DNA from: Planctomycetota bacterium
GTDB lineage: Bacteria > Planctomycetota > Phycisphaerae > Sedimentisphaerales > UBA12454
Length of the DNA: 19,045 bases
Direction: 5' to 3'
NCBI GenBank assembly: GCA_018828825.1
Contig: JAHJUV010000026.1
Location: 1 to 19,045, forward strand
Positions 7,117-15,049 of the stretch are shown in pieces (positions within the stretch are counted from its first letter, which is position 1; the number at the start of each line of letters is the position of its first letter). The translations under genes were made by a program, and so were the position numbers. The notes beneath the pieces are model-generated. The model searched no databases and was not told the origin of the DNA. It worked only from the letters and a program-made list of their open reading frames with translations.

Positions 7117-8361
7117 TTACATCAGCGATGTAATAATCCTTACCATCGGTAAGAATATCGCCATAACGATTGTGCCGACAACGCTGCCGAGCACGATAAT
7201 CATTATCGGCTCAAGCAGACTCATAAGAGCGCCCACCAGCACATCGACTTCTTCGTCGAAATTGCCCGCGATTTTCAAAAGCATCTTGTCCATATCGCCC
7301 GTCTCTTCGCCTACGTCAATCATATTGACCACAAGTCCATCGGCCGTCTTGGACTGGCGAAGCGGGTTGGCAAACGTATCGCCCTGCCGAATCGCGTTGT
7401 GAACCTTATGAAGCATATTCGAATAAACCTCGTTGCCGCTCGTTTCGGATGTGATGTTTATCGCCTCGAGTATCGGCACACCGGCGCTTATCAGCGTCCC
7501 GAGCGTTCTGGTCCACCTTGCGACAACGGTTTTATACACAATTTGGCCTACGACCGGCAAACGAAGGTTAATAAAATCAAGAATATATCTTCCGATTGCA
7601 AACTGTCTTATCATCCGCAGTATAAAAACTATTGCTATCGGCGATGCAATCAGTATCGCCCAGCCGTACTTGTACGCAATCCAGTTGCTGATTGATATAA
7701 GGTTTGTTGTAAGTCCCGGCAAATCGCCGCCGGACATATCTTTCAGAACCGTACTGAATTTGGGAATAACACCGAGCATCAAACCCAAAACTATGCCGAA
7801 CGCCGCCGTCATAACAACAACCGGATAAACCATCGCACCTTTGATTTTGGCTTTCAGCCTTTGCGCCTTTTCCATAAAGTCGGCAAGCCTTGAGAGAATA
7901 ACATCGAGAACGCCGCCTACCTCGCCCGCCGCCACCATATTTACGAACAGCTTGTTGAACGCCTTGGGAAATTTACCAAGAGCTTCCGAAAGAGTCGAAC
8001 CGCCTTCAATATCGTCCGCTACATAACCGATAACCTTCTTAAAAGTACCGGCCTTTTGCTGCTCTTCGAGAATCCGAAGTGAACGAAGAATCGGCAAACC
8101 TGCGTCCTGAAGTGTCGAAAGCTGTCTTGCGAACTGTGTAAGTTGTTTTACACCTACCCTGCCGCCGGCACCACGACGCTTTTTAGGCTTGGCCGACGCT
8201 GTCTTTTTCTCTCGGGATGCCCCTTTGGCCTTGGGAGGCTTCGTGGGAAAACAACCCATATTTCGTATCTTGCTCAGCGCTTCCTCACCACTGAGGGCCT
8301 CTATCTGCCCCTTTACTTCCTGTCCGCTCGAATCGAGCGCTTCATATTGAAAAACCGGCAT
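7117..8361 (-). CDS. gspF: GspF/PilC-family inner-membrane platform protein
   Basis: This 414-residue protein is the polytopic membrane platform that couples the cytoplasmic assembly ATPase to pilin subunits. The N-terminus FQYEALDSSGQEVKGQIEA is the small beta domain typical of this family, followed by a Lys/Ala-rich linker (residues 41-67). Two T2SSF domains follow: the first around 72-198 (QFARQLSTLQDAGLPILRSL, AAGEVGG), the second around 278-402 (LGTLISAGVPILEA, VGEETGDMD). Membrane segments lie near 177-200, 228-250 and 378-405. Length is normal for the family. Start ATG 8361 has AGGTG at 5 nt spacing. The 43-nt gap to the upstream ATPase is almost wholly a 7-nt periodic repeat, so the two genes are likely still one transcript. 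Confidence 0.93.
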   Translation of the reverse strand: MPVFQYEALDSSGQEVKGQIEALSGEEALSKIRNMGCFPTKPPKAKGASREKKTASAKPKKRRGAGGRVGVKQLTQFARQLSTLQDAGLPILRSLRILEEQQKAGTFKKVIGYVADDIEGGSTLSEALGKFPKAFNKLFVNMVAAGEVGGVLDVILSRLADFMEKAQRLKAKIKGAMVYPVVVMTAAFGIVLGLMLGVIPKFSTVLKDMSGGDLPGLTTNLISISNWIAYKYGWAILIASPIAIVFILRMIRQFAIGRYILDFINLRLPVVGQIVYKTVVARWTRTLGTLISAGVPILEAINITSETSGNEVYSNMLHKVHNAIRQGDTFANPLRQSKTADGLVVNMIDVGEETGDMDKMLLKIAGNFDEEVDVLVGALMSLLEPIMIIVLGSVVGTIVMAIFLPMVRIITSLM

Positions 8362-8369
8362 AAATCACC

Positions 8370-8401
8370 TTCTGTATTCTGAATTCTGTATTCTGTATTC
8401 T
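8370..8401. repeat. Family C 7-nt periodic repeat in gspE2-gspF gap
   Basis: Four to five tandem units TTCTGTA/TTCTGAA of exactly 7 nt fill the gap between stop and ribosome site. Confidence 0.8.
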
Positions 8402-8404
8402 TTT

Positions 8405-10153
8405 TTATTGCTCTTCCATTACCGTTTCTTTGACAACTTCATCAATCGTTGTCAGGCCGTCATATATCGCATTAAGTCCTTTTTCGCGAAGTGTCTTCAT
8501 TCCGTTTGTCTTCGCCGCGTTTCGCAGAACGTTTGTCGATGCGTGGTTCATCACAAGCTCGCGCATATCATCGGTAAATGTCATTATCTCAAATATTCCC
8601 AGCCGGCCACTGTAACCTGTCTGGTTGCATTGGTCGCAGCCCGGGCCGTAGTAAAATTGCTTACCCTTTACCATATCAGGCGTCAAATCAAGCTCGAGAA
8701 GCTGTTCTTCCGACGGCTCATAGGCCTCTTTGCAGTTTGTGCATATCTTTCTTACAAGTCTCTGGGCAATAATACCTTCGAGTGTCGCTGTAATTAAAAA
8801 CGGCTCAAGACCAAGGTCCAGAAGTCTTGCGATTGCACTCGGAGCGTCATTTGTGTGAAGCGTTGTAAACACAAGGTGGCCTGTAAGCGATGCCTGAGCG
8901 GCAATCTCTGCCGTCTCAAGGTCACGAATTTCACCAACCATTATCACATCAGGGTCCTGACGCAAGATAGACCGCAGACAACTGGCAAATGTAAGCCCTA
9001 TATCAGGTTTCATCTGAACCTGAATAATACCGTCGATATCATACTCAACCGGGTCCTCGGTGGTAATCAGCTTGCTGTCAATTGTATTAAGCTCCTTCAG
9101 CGCCGAATAAAGCGTCGTCGTTTTGCCGCTGCCGGTCGGACCCGTTACAATCAGAATTCCATTGGGTCTGTCTATCAGCACACGAATCATATCCATATCT
9201 TCCTGGTTTAAGCCCAGTTTTTCGAGTTTCAAATCGAGCTGTGACCTGTCAAGAACACGAAGCACTACGCTTTCCCCAAACATCGTCGGCAGAATACTTA
9301 CACGCAGGTCCACCTGGTTGCCTTGAACCGTAAGGGGAATTCTGCCGTCCTGGGGCATTCGTCTTTCGGCTATGTCAAGATTTGCCATAACCTTTATTCT
9401 CGAACTGATAGCAACAGCTATATGTTTCGGCGGCGGTATCATCTCGTAAAGCACACCGTCGATTCGATAACGCATCTTGTATTCGTCCTCGAAAGGCTCG
9501 AAGTGAATGTCTGAGGCCTTGTCTTTTATGGCCTGCAAAAGCACAAGGTTGAGCAGTTTTTTGACCGGGTTCGATTCGGCAAGCTCTTTAAGTTCGCTAA
9601 GGTCGATGCTCTGGTCTCTGTCCTGAAATTCATCCAGAAATTCATCCTGCTCAAGCTGGGTTATCAGGTCATTAATACTCTCTTCTTCCTTGGAGTAATA
9701 TTTCTTAAGTACCTCGTCGAGGTCGGCCGGTGAAGTAACTTTGGCCGATACTTTATAACCCATCAATGTGCTCAAATCGTCCGTCGCCTTGAAATTGTCG
9801 GGATTGTCGATGGCTACCGTCATAATGTTGTCTGTTTTACTGTATTCCAAAGGCACAACTCTGTAGGCATTGGCCATCTGGGCAGGCACCTGCTCAATAA
9901 TAGACTTGTCGATTCCTACCCCTGCAAGGTCCACATATTCCATTCCCCTCTGCGCGGCCAGAGCCTTCCTTATCTGCTTTTCATTTATCAGACCTAACTC
10001 CATCGCTACCTGTCCGAGCAGAACCCCTCCGCCTTTTTTCTTCTGGACGGCTAAGCATTGATGAACTTTCTCTCTTGTCAAAACCCCCATCTTAACAAGG
10101 ATTCTTCCTAATGTTCTCCCCCTTAATTGTTCAACTGGAATCTCTTTGGCCAT
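8405..10153 (-). CDS. GspE/PilB-type assembly ATPase (second copy) with MshEN domain
   Basis: This 582-residue hexameric secretion ATPase powers filament assembly at the inner face of the membrane. Residues 12-80 show two tandem L-G-x-x-L....G-x-L....AL-x-x-Q motifs of the MshEN domain, a known cyclic-di-GMP binding fold. The ATPase core has Walker A GPTGSGKTT (338-346), Asp box TTEDPVEY, LRQDPDVIMVGEIRD (Asp box 2 and Walker B) and the His box TGHLVFTTLHTNDA. The zinc-binding tetracysteine is C471, C474, C506, C509. All catalytic motifs are canonical. Start ATG 10153 has a strong GGAGG at 6 nt. It has its own upstream region with a promoter candidate and is followed by gspF, so it is the most likely direct partner of that platform. 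Confidence 0.93.
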   Translation of the reverse strand: MAKEIPVEQLRGRTLGRILVKMGVLTREKVHQCLAVQKKKGGGVLLGQVAMELGLINEKQIRKALAAQRGMEYVDLAGVGIDKSIIEQVPAQMANAYRVVPLEYSKTDNIMTVAIDNPDNFKATDDLSTLMGYKVSAKVTSPADLDEVLKKYYSKEEESINDLITQLEQDEFLDEFQDRDQSIDLSELKELAESNPVKKLLNLVLLQAIKDKASDIHFEPFEDEYKMRYRIDGVLYEMIPPPKHIAVAISSRIKVMANLDIAERRMPQDGRIPLTVQGNQVDLRVSILPTMFGESVVLRVLDRSQLDLKLEKLGLNQEDMDMIRVLIDRPNGILIVTGPTGSGKTTTLYSALKELNTIDSKLITTEDPVEYDIDGIIQVQMKPDIGLTFASCLRSILRQDPDVIMVGEIRDLETAEIAAQASLTGHLVFTTLHTNDAPSAIARLLDLGLEPFLITATLEGIIAQRLVRKICTNCKEAYEPSEEQLLELDLTPDMVKGKQFYYGPGCDQCNQTGYSGRLGIFEIMTFTDDMRELVMNHASTNVLRNAAKTNGMKTLREKGLNAIYDGLTTIDEVVKETVMEEQ

Positions 10154-10159
10154 ATTAGA

Positions 10160-10164
10160 CCTCC
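10160..10164 (-). promoter_or_regulatory. Strong ribosome binding site of second GspE-like ATPase
   Basis: GGAGG lies 6 nt before the ATG at 10153. It is the best Shine-Dalgarno sequence in the filament locus, where most genes show only AAGG or GAG. This fixes the start. Confidence 0.8.
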
Positions 10165-10179
10165 AATTTCACTTCTGCA

Positions 10180-10197
10180 GGCAAAACTTATTTTGCC
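10180..10197 (-). promoter_or_regulatory. Perfect 7-bp hairpin at 5' end of gspE2 transcript
   Basis: GGCAAAA and TTTTGCC pair perfectly around a 4-nt loop. It starts about 5 nt after the expected transcription start of the promoter at 10209-10237 and lies 15 nt upstream of the GGAGG. It could stabilise the mRNA 5' end or be an operator; the sequence does not say which. Confidence 0.45.
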
Positions 10198-10208
10198 TTT
10201 CTAATAAC

Positions 10209-10237
10209 AATATACGCTCATAAAACCGCCATAGCAA
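10209..10237 (-). promoter_or_regulatory. Sigma70-type promoter candidate for gspE2
   Basis: On the minus strand TTGCTA (10232-10237) and TATATT (10209-10214) are 17 nt apart, matching 4/6 and 5/6 consensus positions. It lies in the only large gap of the filament array. Confidence 0.5.
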
Positions 10238-10320
10238 CAAATTTATGCATACGACATTTGGTATTTAAGATAATATAACAAAAACAGGTCTTCTATTTAT
10301 ATGTCTGCCAAGGTCAAAAA

Positions 10321-10336
10321 TGGTTAAAAATAACCA
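10321..10336 (-). terminator. Weak terminator-like hairpin after pilT-like gene
   Basis: A 6-bp stem TGGTTA/TAACCA with a TTTT loop is followed on the minus strand by a short T run. It is AT-rich and 129 nt past the pilT-like stop, so only a weak intrinsic terminator is plausible. Confidence 0.25.
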
Positions 10337-10464
10337 CCCCAATATGATAATTTGGGATATAACTATCGTCCTGATATGTATTTTTACAAATGAGGATAAA
10401 ACCCGCAAAATTAAAGATACGGCAAACCCTTTTTCCCTCAATATTAACTTGACCGATAAAGAAA

Positions 10465-11601
10465 TTACTCCGAAGCCCCAATAACAGGACCCATATCATC
10501 CAACTCTTTTCTAATCTCTTCGGTTCTGCCTCCCAGTTTCTTTTCCGCTTTTTCAAGCAGTGCACTTGGCTGTCTTGCCTTGTCGAGCATCTCGGAAAGC
10601 GCTATTTTGTCGTCATCATAGAGATCCCACAAATGGTCATCGAGAAGCTGCATACCAAGTTTTCTGCCCGTTTGGATACTTGAATCGATTCTATAGGTCT
10701 TGTTCTCACGAATAAGGTTAGCGATAGCAGGCGTTACAACCATAAATTCATAAGCCGCGACTCTGCCTTTGCCGGACTTCAAGGGGCATAATGCCTGGCT
10801 TAAAACCGCAATAAGATTAGTACTCAACTGAACCCGAATTTGCTCCTGCTGGTCAACTGGAAAAACGTTGACAATACGGTTTATCGTACCCTGGCAGCCG
10901 GTAGTATGAACGGTACTGAACACAAGGTGTCCGGTTTCAGCCGCTCGAATGGCATTTTCCATTGTCTCAAGGTCTCGCAACTCGCCGACAAGAATCACGT
11001 CCGGGTCCATCCGCAATACTCTCCTTAAAGCTTCGGAAAATGTCGGCACATCGACACCTATTTCTCGCTGGTTTACAATCGATTTTTTGTGAGGATGATA
11101 ATATTCAATAGGATGCTCAATCGTTACTATATGATGGTCGAGGGTTTCATTGATATAGTTAATCATACTTGCAAGTGTCGTGGTTTTACCGCAGCCGGTC
11201 GGCCCGGTAACAAGAAACAGGCCTCTCGGCCTTCGGCAAAGTGCGGCACAAATCTTCGGAAGGCCAATCTGCTCAAAACTCATCAATTGAGATGGTATTT
11301 GTCGTAATACGAGCGTTACATTGCCTTTTTGCTTGAAAATAGACGTTCTGAACCTTGCCTTGTCCCCGAAGGCAAAACCAAAATCGGTACCGCCCACTTC
11401 CTGGAGTTCCTGCTGGTTTTTTTCCGGCGTGATACTTTTCATAAGCGAGTTTGTGTCTTCAGGTTCAAGCACTTTGGTTTCGAGCGACCTTAACCTGCCG
11501 TGTATTCTTAATACCGGAGGCCTGCCGACCGTAAGGTGCAAATCCGAACCGTCCATTTTTATACACGCATCGAGAAGTCTGTCTATATGTACAGTAGCCA
11601 T
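10465..11601 (-). CDS. pilT: PilT-like retraction ATPase
   Basis: This 378-residue protein has PilT-specific features. The N-terminus (GSDLHLTVGRPPVLRIHGRL) is the PilT PAS-like domain, without an MshEN domain or zinc tetracysteine. Walker A is GPTGCGKTT (133-141), then RMDPDVILVGELRD and AIRAAETGHLVFSTVHT, the PilT signature region. In type IV pili PilT depolymerises the fibre and drives retraction. Asp box 1 reads TIEHPIEY (162-167), with His in place of the usual Asp. The His-box segment after HT (TGCQGTINRIVNVFP) keeps the PilT R-I-V-x-V-F-P. It starts 19 nt after the first GspE-like gene with AGGA at 8 nt, so the two are one operon. Its presence argues for a retractable filament rather than a pure type II secretion system. 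Confidence 0.9.
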   Translation of the reverse strand: MATVHIDRLLDACIKMDGSDLHLTVGRPPVLRIHGRLRSLETKVLEPEDTNSLMKSITPEKNQQELQEVGGTDFGFAFGDKARFRTSIFKQKGNVTLVLRQIPSQLMSFEQIGLPKICAALCRRPRGLFLVTGPTGCGKTTTLASMINYINETLDHHIVTIEHPIEYYHPHKKSIVNQREIGVDVPTFSEALRRVLRMDPDVILVGELRDLETMENAIRAAETGHLVFSTVHTTGCQGTINRIVNVFPVDQQEQIRVQLSTNLIAVLSQALCPLKSGKGRVAAYEFMVVTPAIANLIRENKTYRIDSSIQTGRKLGMQLLDDHLWDLYDDDKIALSEMLDKARQPSALLEKAEKKLGGRTEEIRKELDDMGPVIGASE

Positions 11602-11620
11602 TTTAAAATCCTATTCAAAA

Positions 11621-13333
11621 TCAATCTAATAAAAGACCTTCCGCCTGTGAATGCTTTGAAACTTCCTCAGGCGTTGTTATACCCTTGAATACTTTTTCTT
11701 TTCCGTCCTCAAGCAGCGTTCTCATTCCGCCAGCCTTTGCCGCTTTACGCAATTCTGTCGCAGGGGCCCTGGCAAAGGCAAGTTCCCTCATCTCGGTATT
11801 CATTTCAAGTATTTCAAAAATACCCTGTCTGCCTTTATAACCGATATTATGGCATTTATTGCATCCTGCGCCCTTGTATATAGGATGATTTTTCACATCT
11901 TCCGGGCTGATATTGAGCAGCCGCAGATAATGCGGGTCGGGATGTTCATCAACAATCTTACAGGCGGGGCAAATCTTTCTAACGAGCCGCTGTGCCATAA
12001 TAGCCTGAATCGAGCTTGCAACAAGGAACGGTTTTACGCCCATATCAATCAAACGCGTAATAGCGCTGGAAGCGTCATTTGTATGCAGCGTACTGAAAAC
12101 AAGGTGGCCTGTAAGTGCCGCCTGGATAGCAATATCAGCAACCTCGCCGTCACGAATTTCACCGACAAGAATCACATTAGGCGCCTGACGCAGCATTGAC
12201 CGCAGTATTTTAGCGAAAGTAAGTTGGATTTCCTCTTTCACCTGGCACTGGTTGATGCCCGCTACGTTATATTCCACAGGGTCTTCGGCGGTAATAATTT
12301 TCTTGTCCGGTTTGTTAAGCTCTTTCAGGGCCGAATAAAGCGTCGTACTTTTACCGCTTCCGGTCGGGCCTGTAACAAGAAATATGCCGTTCGGCCTTTT
12401 GATGATTTTCAAAAATTTCTCATTGTCCTCATCGCCAAGGCCAAGCGCCTGAATACCGATATTAATCGATTCAGGCTCCAAAATACGAAGTACGGTACTT
12501 TCGCCGTGATAGCCCGGAAGCGCCGAAACACGGAAGTCTATTTTTCTATTGTCGATTTCTCTCTGTATTCTTCCGTCCTGCGGAAGCCTTCTTTCAGAAA
12601 TATCCATACCAGCCAGAATTTTCAAACGCGTAAGTACCGAAGCCTGCATATGTTTGGGAATATTATCTCTCTGGCTGCAAACACCGTCTATACGATAGCG
12701 AACCCGTACACGGTCGGTCATCGGCTCAATATGAATATCGCTTGCCTTCAGGTGAACCGCTTCGTCAATAATCATATTTACCAGACGGATAACCGGTCCT
12801 TCATCATCCTCTTCCGCCTCTTCGGCCTTTCTGATTTCCTCTTCAAGAGTATGACCTTCTTCTGCCAATTCGGCAGCAGTGGCGTCTATACTTGTCCTTA
12901 CATTGTCGAGACTTCGGTTGATAAAGGCGCGAATCTTCGTCGGGCTTGCGATGGAACAATCGAGTTCGCTGCTGAGCCTGAAACGCAGCGTGTCCAGCAT
13001 ATCCAAATCCAGCGGGTCGCTGATAATCAGTTTCAGCCTGCCGTTTTCCTTGCCCAGCGGAAGAACATTATATTTCTGAACAATTTCCTCAGGTACAAGC
13101 TTCATTGTTTCCTGCGGAATCGAATGCTTATCGAGGTCCACATACGGAAGTCCGAACTGATGGGCAATCGCCTTGCAGATATTATCTTCCGAGACCAGCC
13201 CCAGCTCAATCAACGTCTCACCAAGCCGTTTGTTCTTCTGCTGACTGGCCTTTATAGCCTCAATAAGGGCCTCTTTGCCAATCAACTGGCTTTTGTAGAG
13301 TATTTCGCCTAATTTTCTCCGGTTTTTGGCCAT
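11621..13333 (-). CDS. GspE/PilB-type assembly ATPase (first copy) with MshEN domain
   Basis: This 570-residue ATPase has the same architecture as the product of 8405-10153. Tandem MshEN motifs lie at residues 6-62 (KLGEILYKSQLI and RLGETLIELGLVSED), then an acidic Glu-rich linker (about 155-180), then the ATPase core. Walker A is GPTGSGKST (322-330), Asp box TAEDPVEY, His box TGHLVFSTLHTNDA, zinc cysteines C455, C458, C491, C494. The Walker B region reads LRQAPNVILVGEIRD, so the two Asp of the usual Q-D-P-D are replaced; the catalytic Glu is kept. It leads the operon with the PilT-like gene, under its own promoter candidate. ATG 13333 is supported by homology; no good ribosome site is seen within 15 nt. 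PilB versus GspE cannot be separated by motif alone. Confidence 0.92.
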   Translation of the reverse strand: MAKNRRKLGEILYKSQLIGKEALIEAIKASQQKNKRLGETLIELGLVSEDNICKAIAHQFGLPYVDLDKHSIPQETMKLVPEEIVQKYNVLPLGKENGRLKLIISDPLDLDMLDTLRFRLSSELDCSIASPTKIRAFINRSLDNVRTSIDATAAELAEEGHTLEEEIRKAEEAEEDDEGPVIRLVNMIIDEAVHLKASDIHIEPMTDRVRVRYRIDGVCSQRDNIPKHMQASVLTRLKILAGMDISERRLPQDGRIQREIDNRKIDFRVSALPGYHGESTVLRILEPESINIGIQALGLGDEDNEKFLKIIKRPNGIFLVTGPTGSGKSTTLYSALKELNKPDKKIITAEDPVEYNVAGINQCQVKEEIQLTFAKILRSMLRQAPNVILVGEIRDGEVADIAIQAALTGHLVFSTLHTNDASSAITRLIDMGVKPFLVASSIQAIMAQRLVRKICPACKIVDEHPDPHYLRLLNISPEDVKNHPIYKGAGCNKCHNIGYKGRQGIFEILEMNTEMRELAFARAPATELRKAAKAGGMRTLLEDGKEKVFKGITTPEEVSKHSQAEGLLLD

Positions 13334-13360
13334 AAAATCTATAGATACACTCCAACACTA

Positions 13361-13377
13361 ATAGTTACCATAACTAT
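13361..13377. promoter_or_regulatory. 7-bp dyad over the -10 of the filament operon promoter
   Basis: ATAGTTA and TAACTAT are perfect inverted copies around CCA. The dyad covers the -10 hexamer and expected start site of the promoter at 13373-13401, a position where a bound repressor would block initiation. No regulator gene is adjacent. Confidence 0.4.
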
Positions 13378-13401
13378 ACCATTATCGGCAAAATTGTTCA
13401 A
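13373..13401 (-). promoter_or_regulatory. Sigma70-type promoter candidate for first ATPase-pilT operon
   Basis: On the minus strand TTGAAC (13396-13401) and TATAGT (13373-13378) are separated by 17 nt. The -35 overlaps the last codons of cinA. The expected start gives a leader of about 35 nt before the ATG at 13333. Confidence 0.55.
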
Positions 13402-14537
13402 CCGCCCAATTTCAATCTGAGTAAATTAAGTGCGTTTTGGCAAGTTCTTAGTCTGATAAAATCCCTGTTTCTGGGCCCGAACAAAAATTTCTCTGTATCT
13501 ACGCCCTTATCGGAAGCTATGGAAATATACACTAATCCGACAGGTTTTTTTTCACTTCCGCCCTGCGGTCCGGCAATTCCCGTCGCGGCTATCGCATAAT
13601 TAGAATTAGCCTTTTTCCTCGCCCCGGCGGCCATGGCTCGTGCCGCTTCGGCGCTGACGGCGCCGAATTGTTCAATTAACGATTTTTCGACGCCAAGTTC
13701 AGATATTTTCGCCTCGTTGCTGTACGTAACCCAGCCGTAAGTAAAATATCCGCTTGAACCCGGTACATCGGTAATAATTTTGGCAATAAGACCGCCTGTG
13801 CAGGACTCGGCCAGAGCAAGGGTCTTTTTTTTCTCTAAAAGTTTCTGCCCCACAACTTCGGCAAGGCTTTGTTCGTCAAGACCGTAAACAAGACTGCCGA
13901 GAAGACCGCTAAGTTTTTCAATATCTTTTGCCGCCATTGTTTCAGCATTTTTTTTGTCCTTTGCCTTTGCGACGATGTGCAGCGTGATAATGCCGTGGTC
14001 AACGGTACAATTTATAAGGGGATTTCTGTCGCGATTCATCGAATCGCCCAACATTTCGACGATTGTGGACTCACCAGTGCCGATACACCTGACTTTTCTT
14101 ACGATTAAAAAATCGCTGCTGGAAATCTCCTTCAGCTTCGGCAAAACAGATTCATCAAACATCTGCTTCATCTCGGAAGGCACTCCCGGAAATGCCGCGA
14201 TGATTTTTTTGCCGTTTTTGTAAAATATTCCCGGTGCTGTGCCCAGGCTGTTTTCAATTTCGCCTGTGCCGGCTGGAAGATAGGCCTGGACTTTGTTCTT
14301 TTCAGGCATTGGGTAGTTTCTGGCTGCGAAAAACTTTTTTATTTTCTCCTCAATTTCGGAATGATATTCAAGTTTTACGTTCAGAAATTGGGCGATTCCA
14401 TTTCTTGTCAGGTCGTCATCTGTAGGGCCCAGGCCGCCGGTAATTAAAATTATATCCGCTTTGCCGAATGCGTATTCAATCGCGTTTTTAATCTGGCCGA
14501 TATCATCGCCTACATCACAATTATAAACCACCGGCAC
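13398..14537 (-). CDS. cinA: CinA-family protein (NMN amidase domain), missing its first 34 codons
   Basis: The uninterrupted part encodes 379 residues. The N-terminal half is the MoaB/MogA-like CinA domain (ITGGLGPTDDDLTRNG, FPGVPSEMKQMF). The C-terminal half is the PncC domain (LALAESCTGGLIAKIITDVPG, AATGIAGPQGG), a family that hydrolyses nicotinamide mononucleotide to nicotinic acid mononucleotide in pyridine nucleotide recycling; CinA is also linked to competence. The frame opens at a GTG (14537), but homology continues upstream in the same frame from an ATG at 14639, broken only by a TAG at 14538-14540 (see next entry). With those codons the length would be about 413, normal for CinA. 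The PncC half is intact, so partial activity from an internal start is possible. Confidence 0.88.
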   Translation of the reverse strand: MPVVYNCDVGDDIGQIKNAIEYAFGKADIILITGGLGPTDDDLTRNGIAQFLNVKLEYHSEIEEKIKKFFAARNYPMPEKNKVQAYLPAGTGEIENSLGTAPGIFYKNGKKIIAAFPGVPSEMKQMFDESVLPKLKEISSSDFLIVRKVRCIGTGESTIVEMLGDSMNRDRNPLINCTVDHGIITLHIVAKAKDKKNAETMAAKDIEKLSGLLGSLVYGLDEQSLAEVVGQKLLEKKKTLALAESCTGGLIAKIITDVPGSSGYFTYGWVTYSNEAKISELGVEKSLIEQFGAVSAEAARAMAAGARKKANSNYAIAATGIAGPQGGSEKKPVGLVYISIASDKGVDTEKFLFGPRNRDFIRLRTCQNALNLLRLKLGG

Positions 14538-14639
14538 CTATATGGTAAGCAGCCTACCGCAAAGCCAACTGCTGTTTGTATTTACAGTATGGCCGTTCAA
14601 AAGCTCATTACCAATACTTATTATCGCAGCATTATTCAT
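14538..14639 (-). pseudogene. cinA: 5' part of cinA, separated by an in-frame TAG
   Basis: In the same frame as 13398-14537, codons from ATG 14639 read MNNAAIISIGNELLNGHT, then VNTNSSWLCGRLLTI, then TAG, then VPVVYNCDVGDD. This matches the CinA N-terminus (I-S-I-G-x-E-L-L-x-G, T-N-x-x-x-L, then L-G-V/I-x-V) with no gap. The stop falls where CinA proteins usually have Gly. No frameshift is needed to join both parts. It may be a nonsense mutation, an assembly error or readthrough. TAG also ends the genes at 1864 and 4944, so general recoding of TAG is unlikely. Confidence 0.8.
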
Positions 14640-14713
14640 ATCTCAAAATTTAACCGTCTAAACCAGAATCTGAATCAGCAGAATCAACGAATTATTATAA
14701 ACATTCAATTTTT

Positions 14714-15049
14714 TCAAATTGCAATCAAGGCTTTTTCAAAATTTTCGACCATAAAATATTTGCTTTTACCTTTTCGGATTATTGTATGGCCTTCGGCTTG
14801 TAATCTCTTCTTGAGGTTTTCAAGGCCGCCGGGATATTTTTCATTCAGTATCCCGCTTGTTTTCAGGGTTCGCCAGTAAGGAGTAATATTCTTTTTGCCC
14901 TGTTTTTCCATCTCATCAGCAGCATGGGCAGCTATCCAGGAAAAAATGCCGGTTGTAATAGGGCAGCCTATCGTAGCTTTGTGTTTTTTTGCCAGGATTT
15001 GCCTGATCTCGTTTATTGTTATAAGTTTTCCTTTCGGAACTTTGCGCAT
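14714..15049 (-). CDS. MGMT/Atl-family DNA-binding protein, main part of a frameshifted gene
   Basis: The 111-residue frame matches the MGMT family (alkyltransferase-like fold): MRKVPKGKLITINEIRQILA, then GCPITTGIFSWIAAHAADE, TPYWRTLKTSGILNEKYPGG and a C-terminal VENFEKAL. The fold is the helix-turn-helix DNA-binding domain of O6-alkylguanine alkyltransferases. The alkyl-accepting P-C-H-R motif is replaced by GCPITTGI, as in non-catalytic relatives that flag lesions or whose role is unknown. The natural start is upstream: homologous codons continue from 15176 in another frame, so this frame alone lacks about 40 residues. A protein starting at ATG 15049 would keep the core DNA-binding segment. 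Confidence 0.75.
   Translation of the reverse strand: MRKVPKGKLITINEIRQILAKKHKATIGCPITTGIFSWIAAHAADEMEKQGKKNITPYWRTLKTSGILNEKYPGGLENLKKRLQAEGHTIIRKGKSKYFMVENFEKALIAI

Larger units (their letters stand above)
10154..10464. other. 311-nt intergenic region between pilT-like and second ATPase genes
   Basis: This AT-rich gap interrupts the otherwise tight minus-strand array. It holds, in minus-strand order, a weak terminator-like hairpin (10321-10336), a promoter candidate (10209-10237), a perfect 7-bp hairpin (10180-10197) and a strong ribosome site. It suggests that the second ATPase and gspF can be transcribed apart from the first ATPase and the PilT-like gene. I see no convincing gene in it. 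Confidence 0.6.

Noticed and set aside
3456..8401. Short regular repeats as a possible CRISPR array
   Set aside because: Units are 7-9 nt, directly abutting and without spacers of constant length; no cas gene is present.
10314..10565. Minus-strand frame overlapping the pilT-like 3' end
   Set aside because: It is out of frame with the real gene and low in protein-like character; the gap looks regulatory.
12224..13312. Plus-strand open frame of 362 codons
   Set aside because: It lies fully antisense to the first GspE-like ATPase, whose motifs are intact; its translation is rich in F, R and N and shows no domain.
13398..14639. TAG recoded as an amino acid in this genome
   Set aside because: TAG ends the GspJ-like, paralogue B and siroheme genes normally, so the cinA TAG is more likely a lesion or an error.
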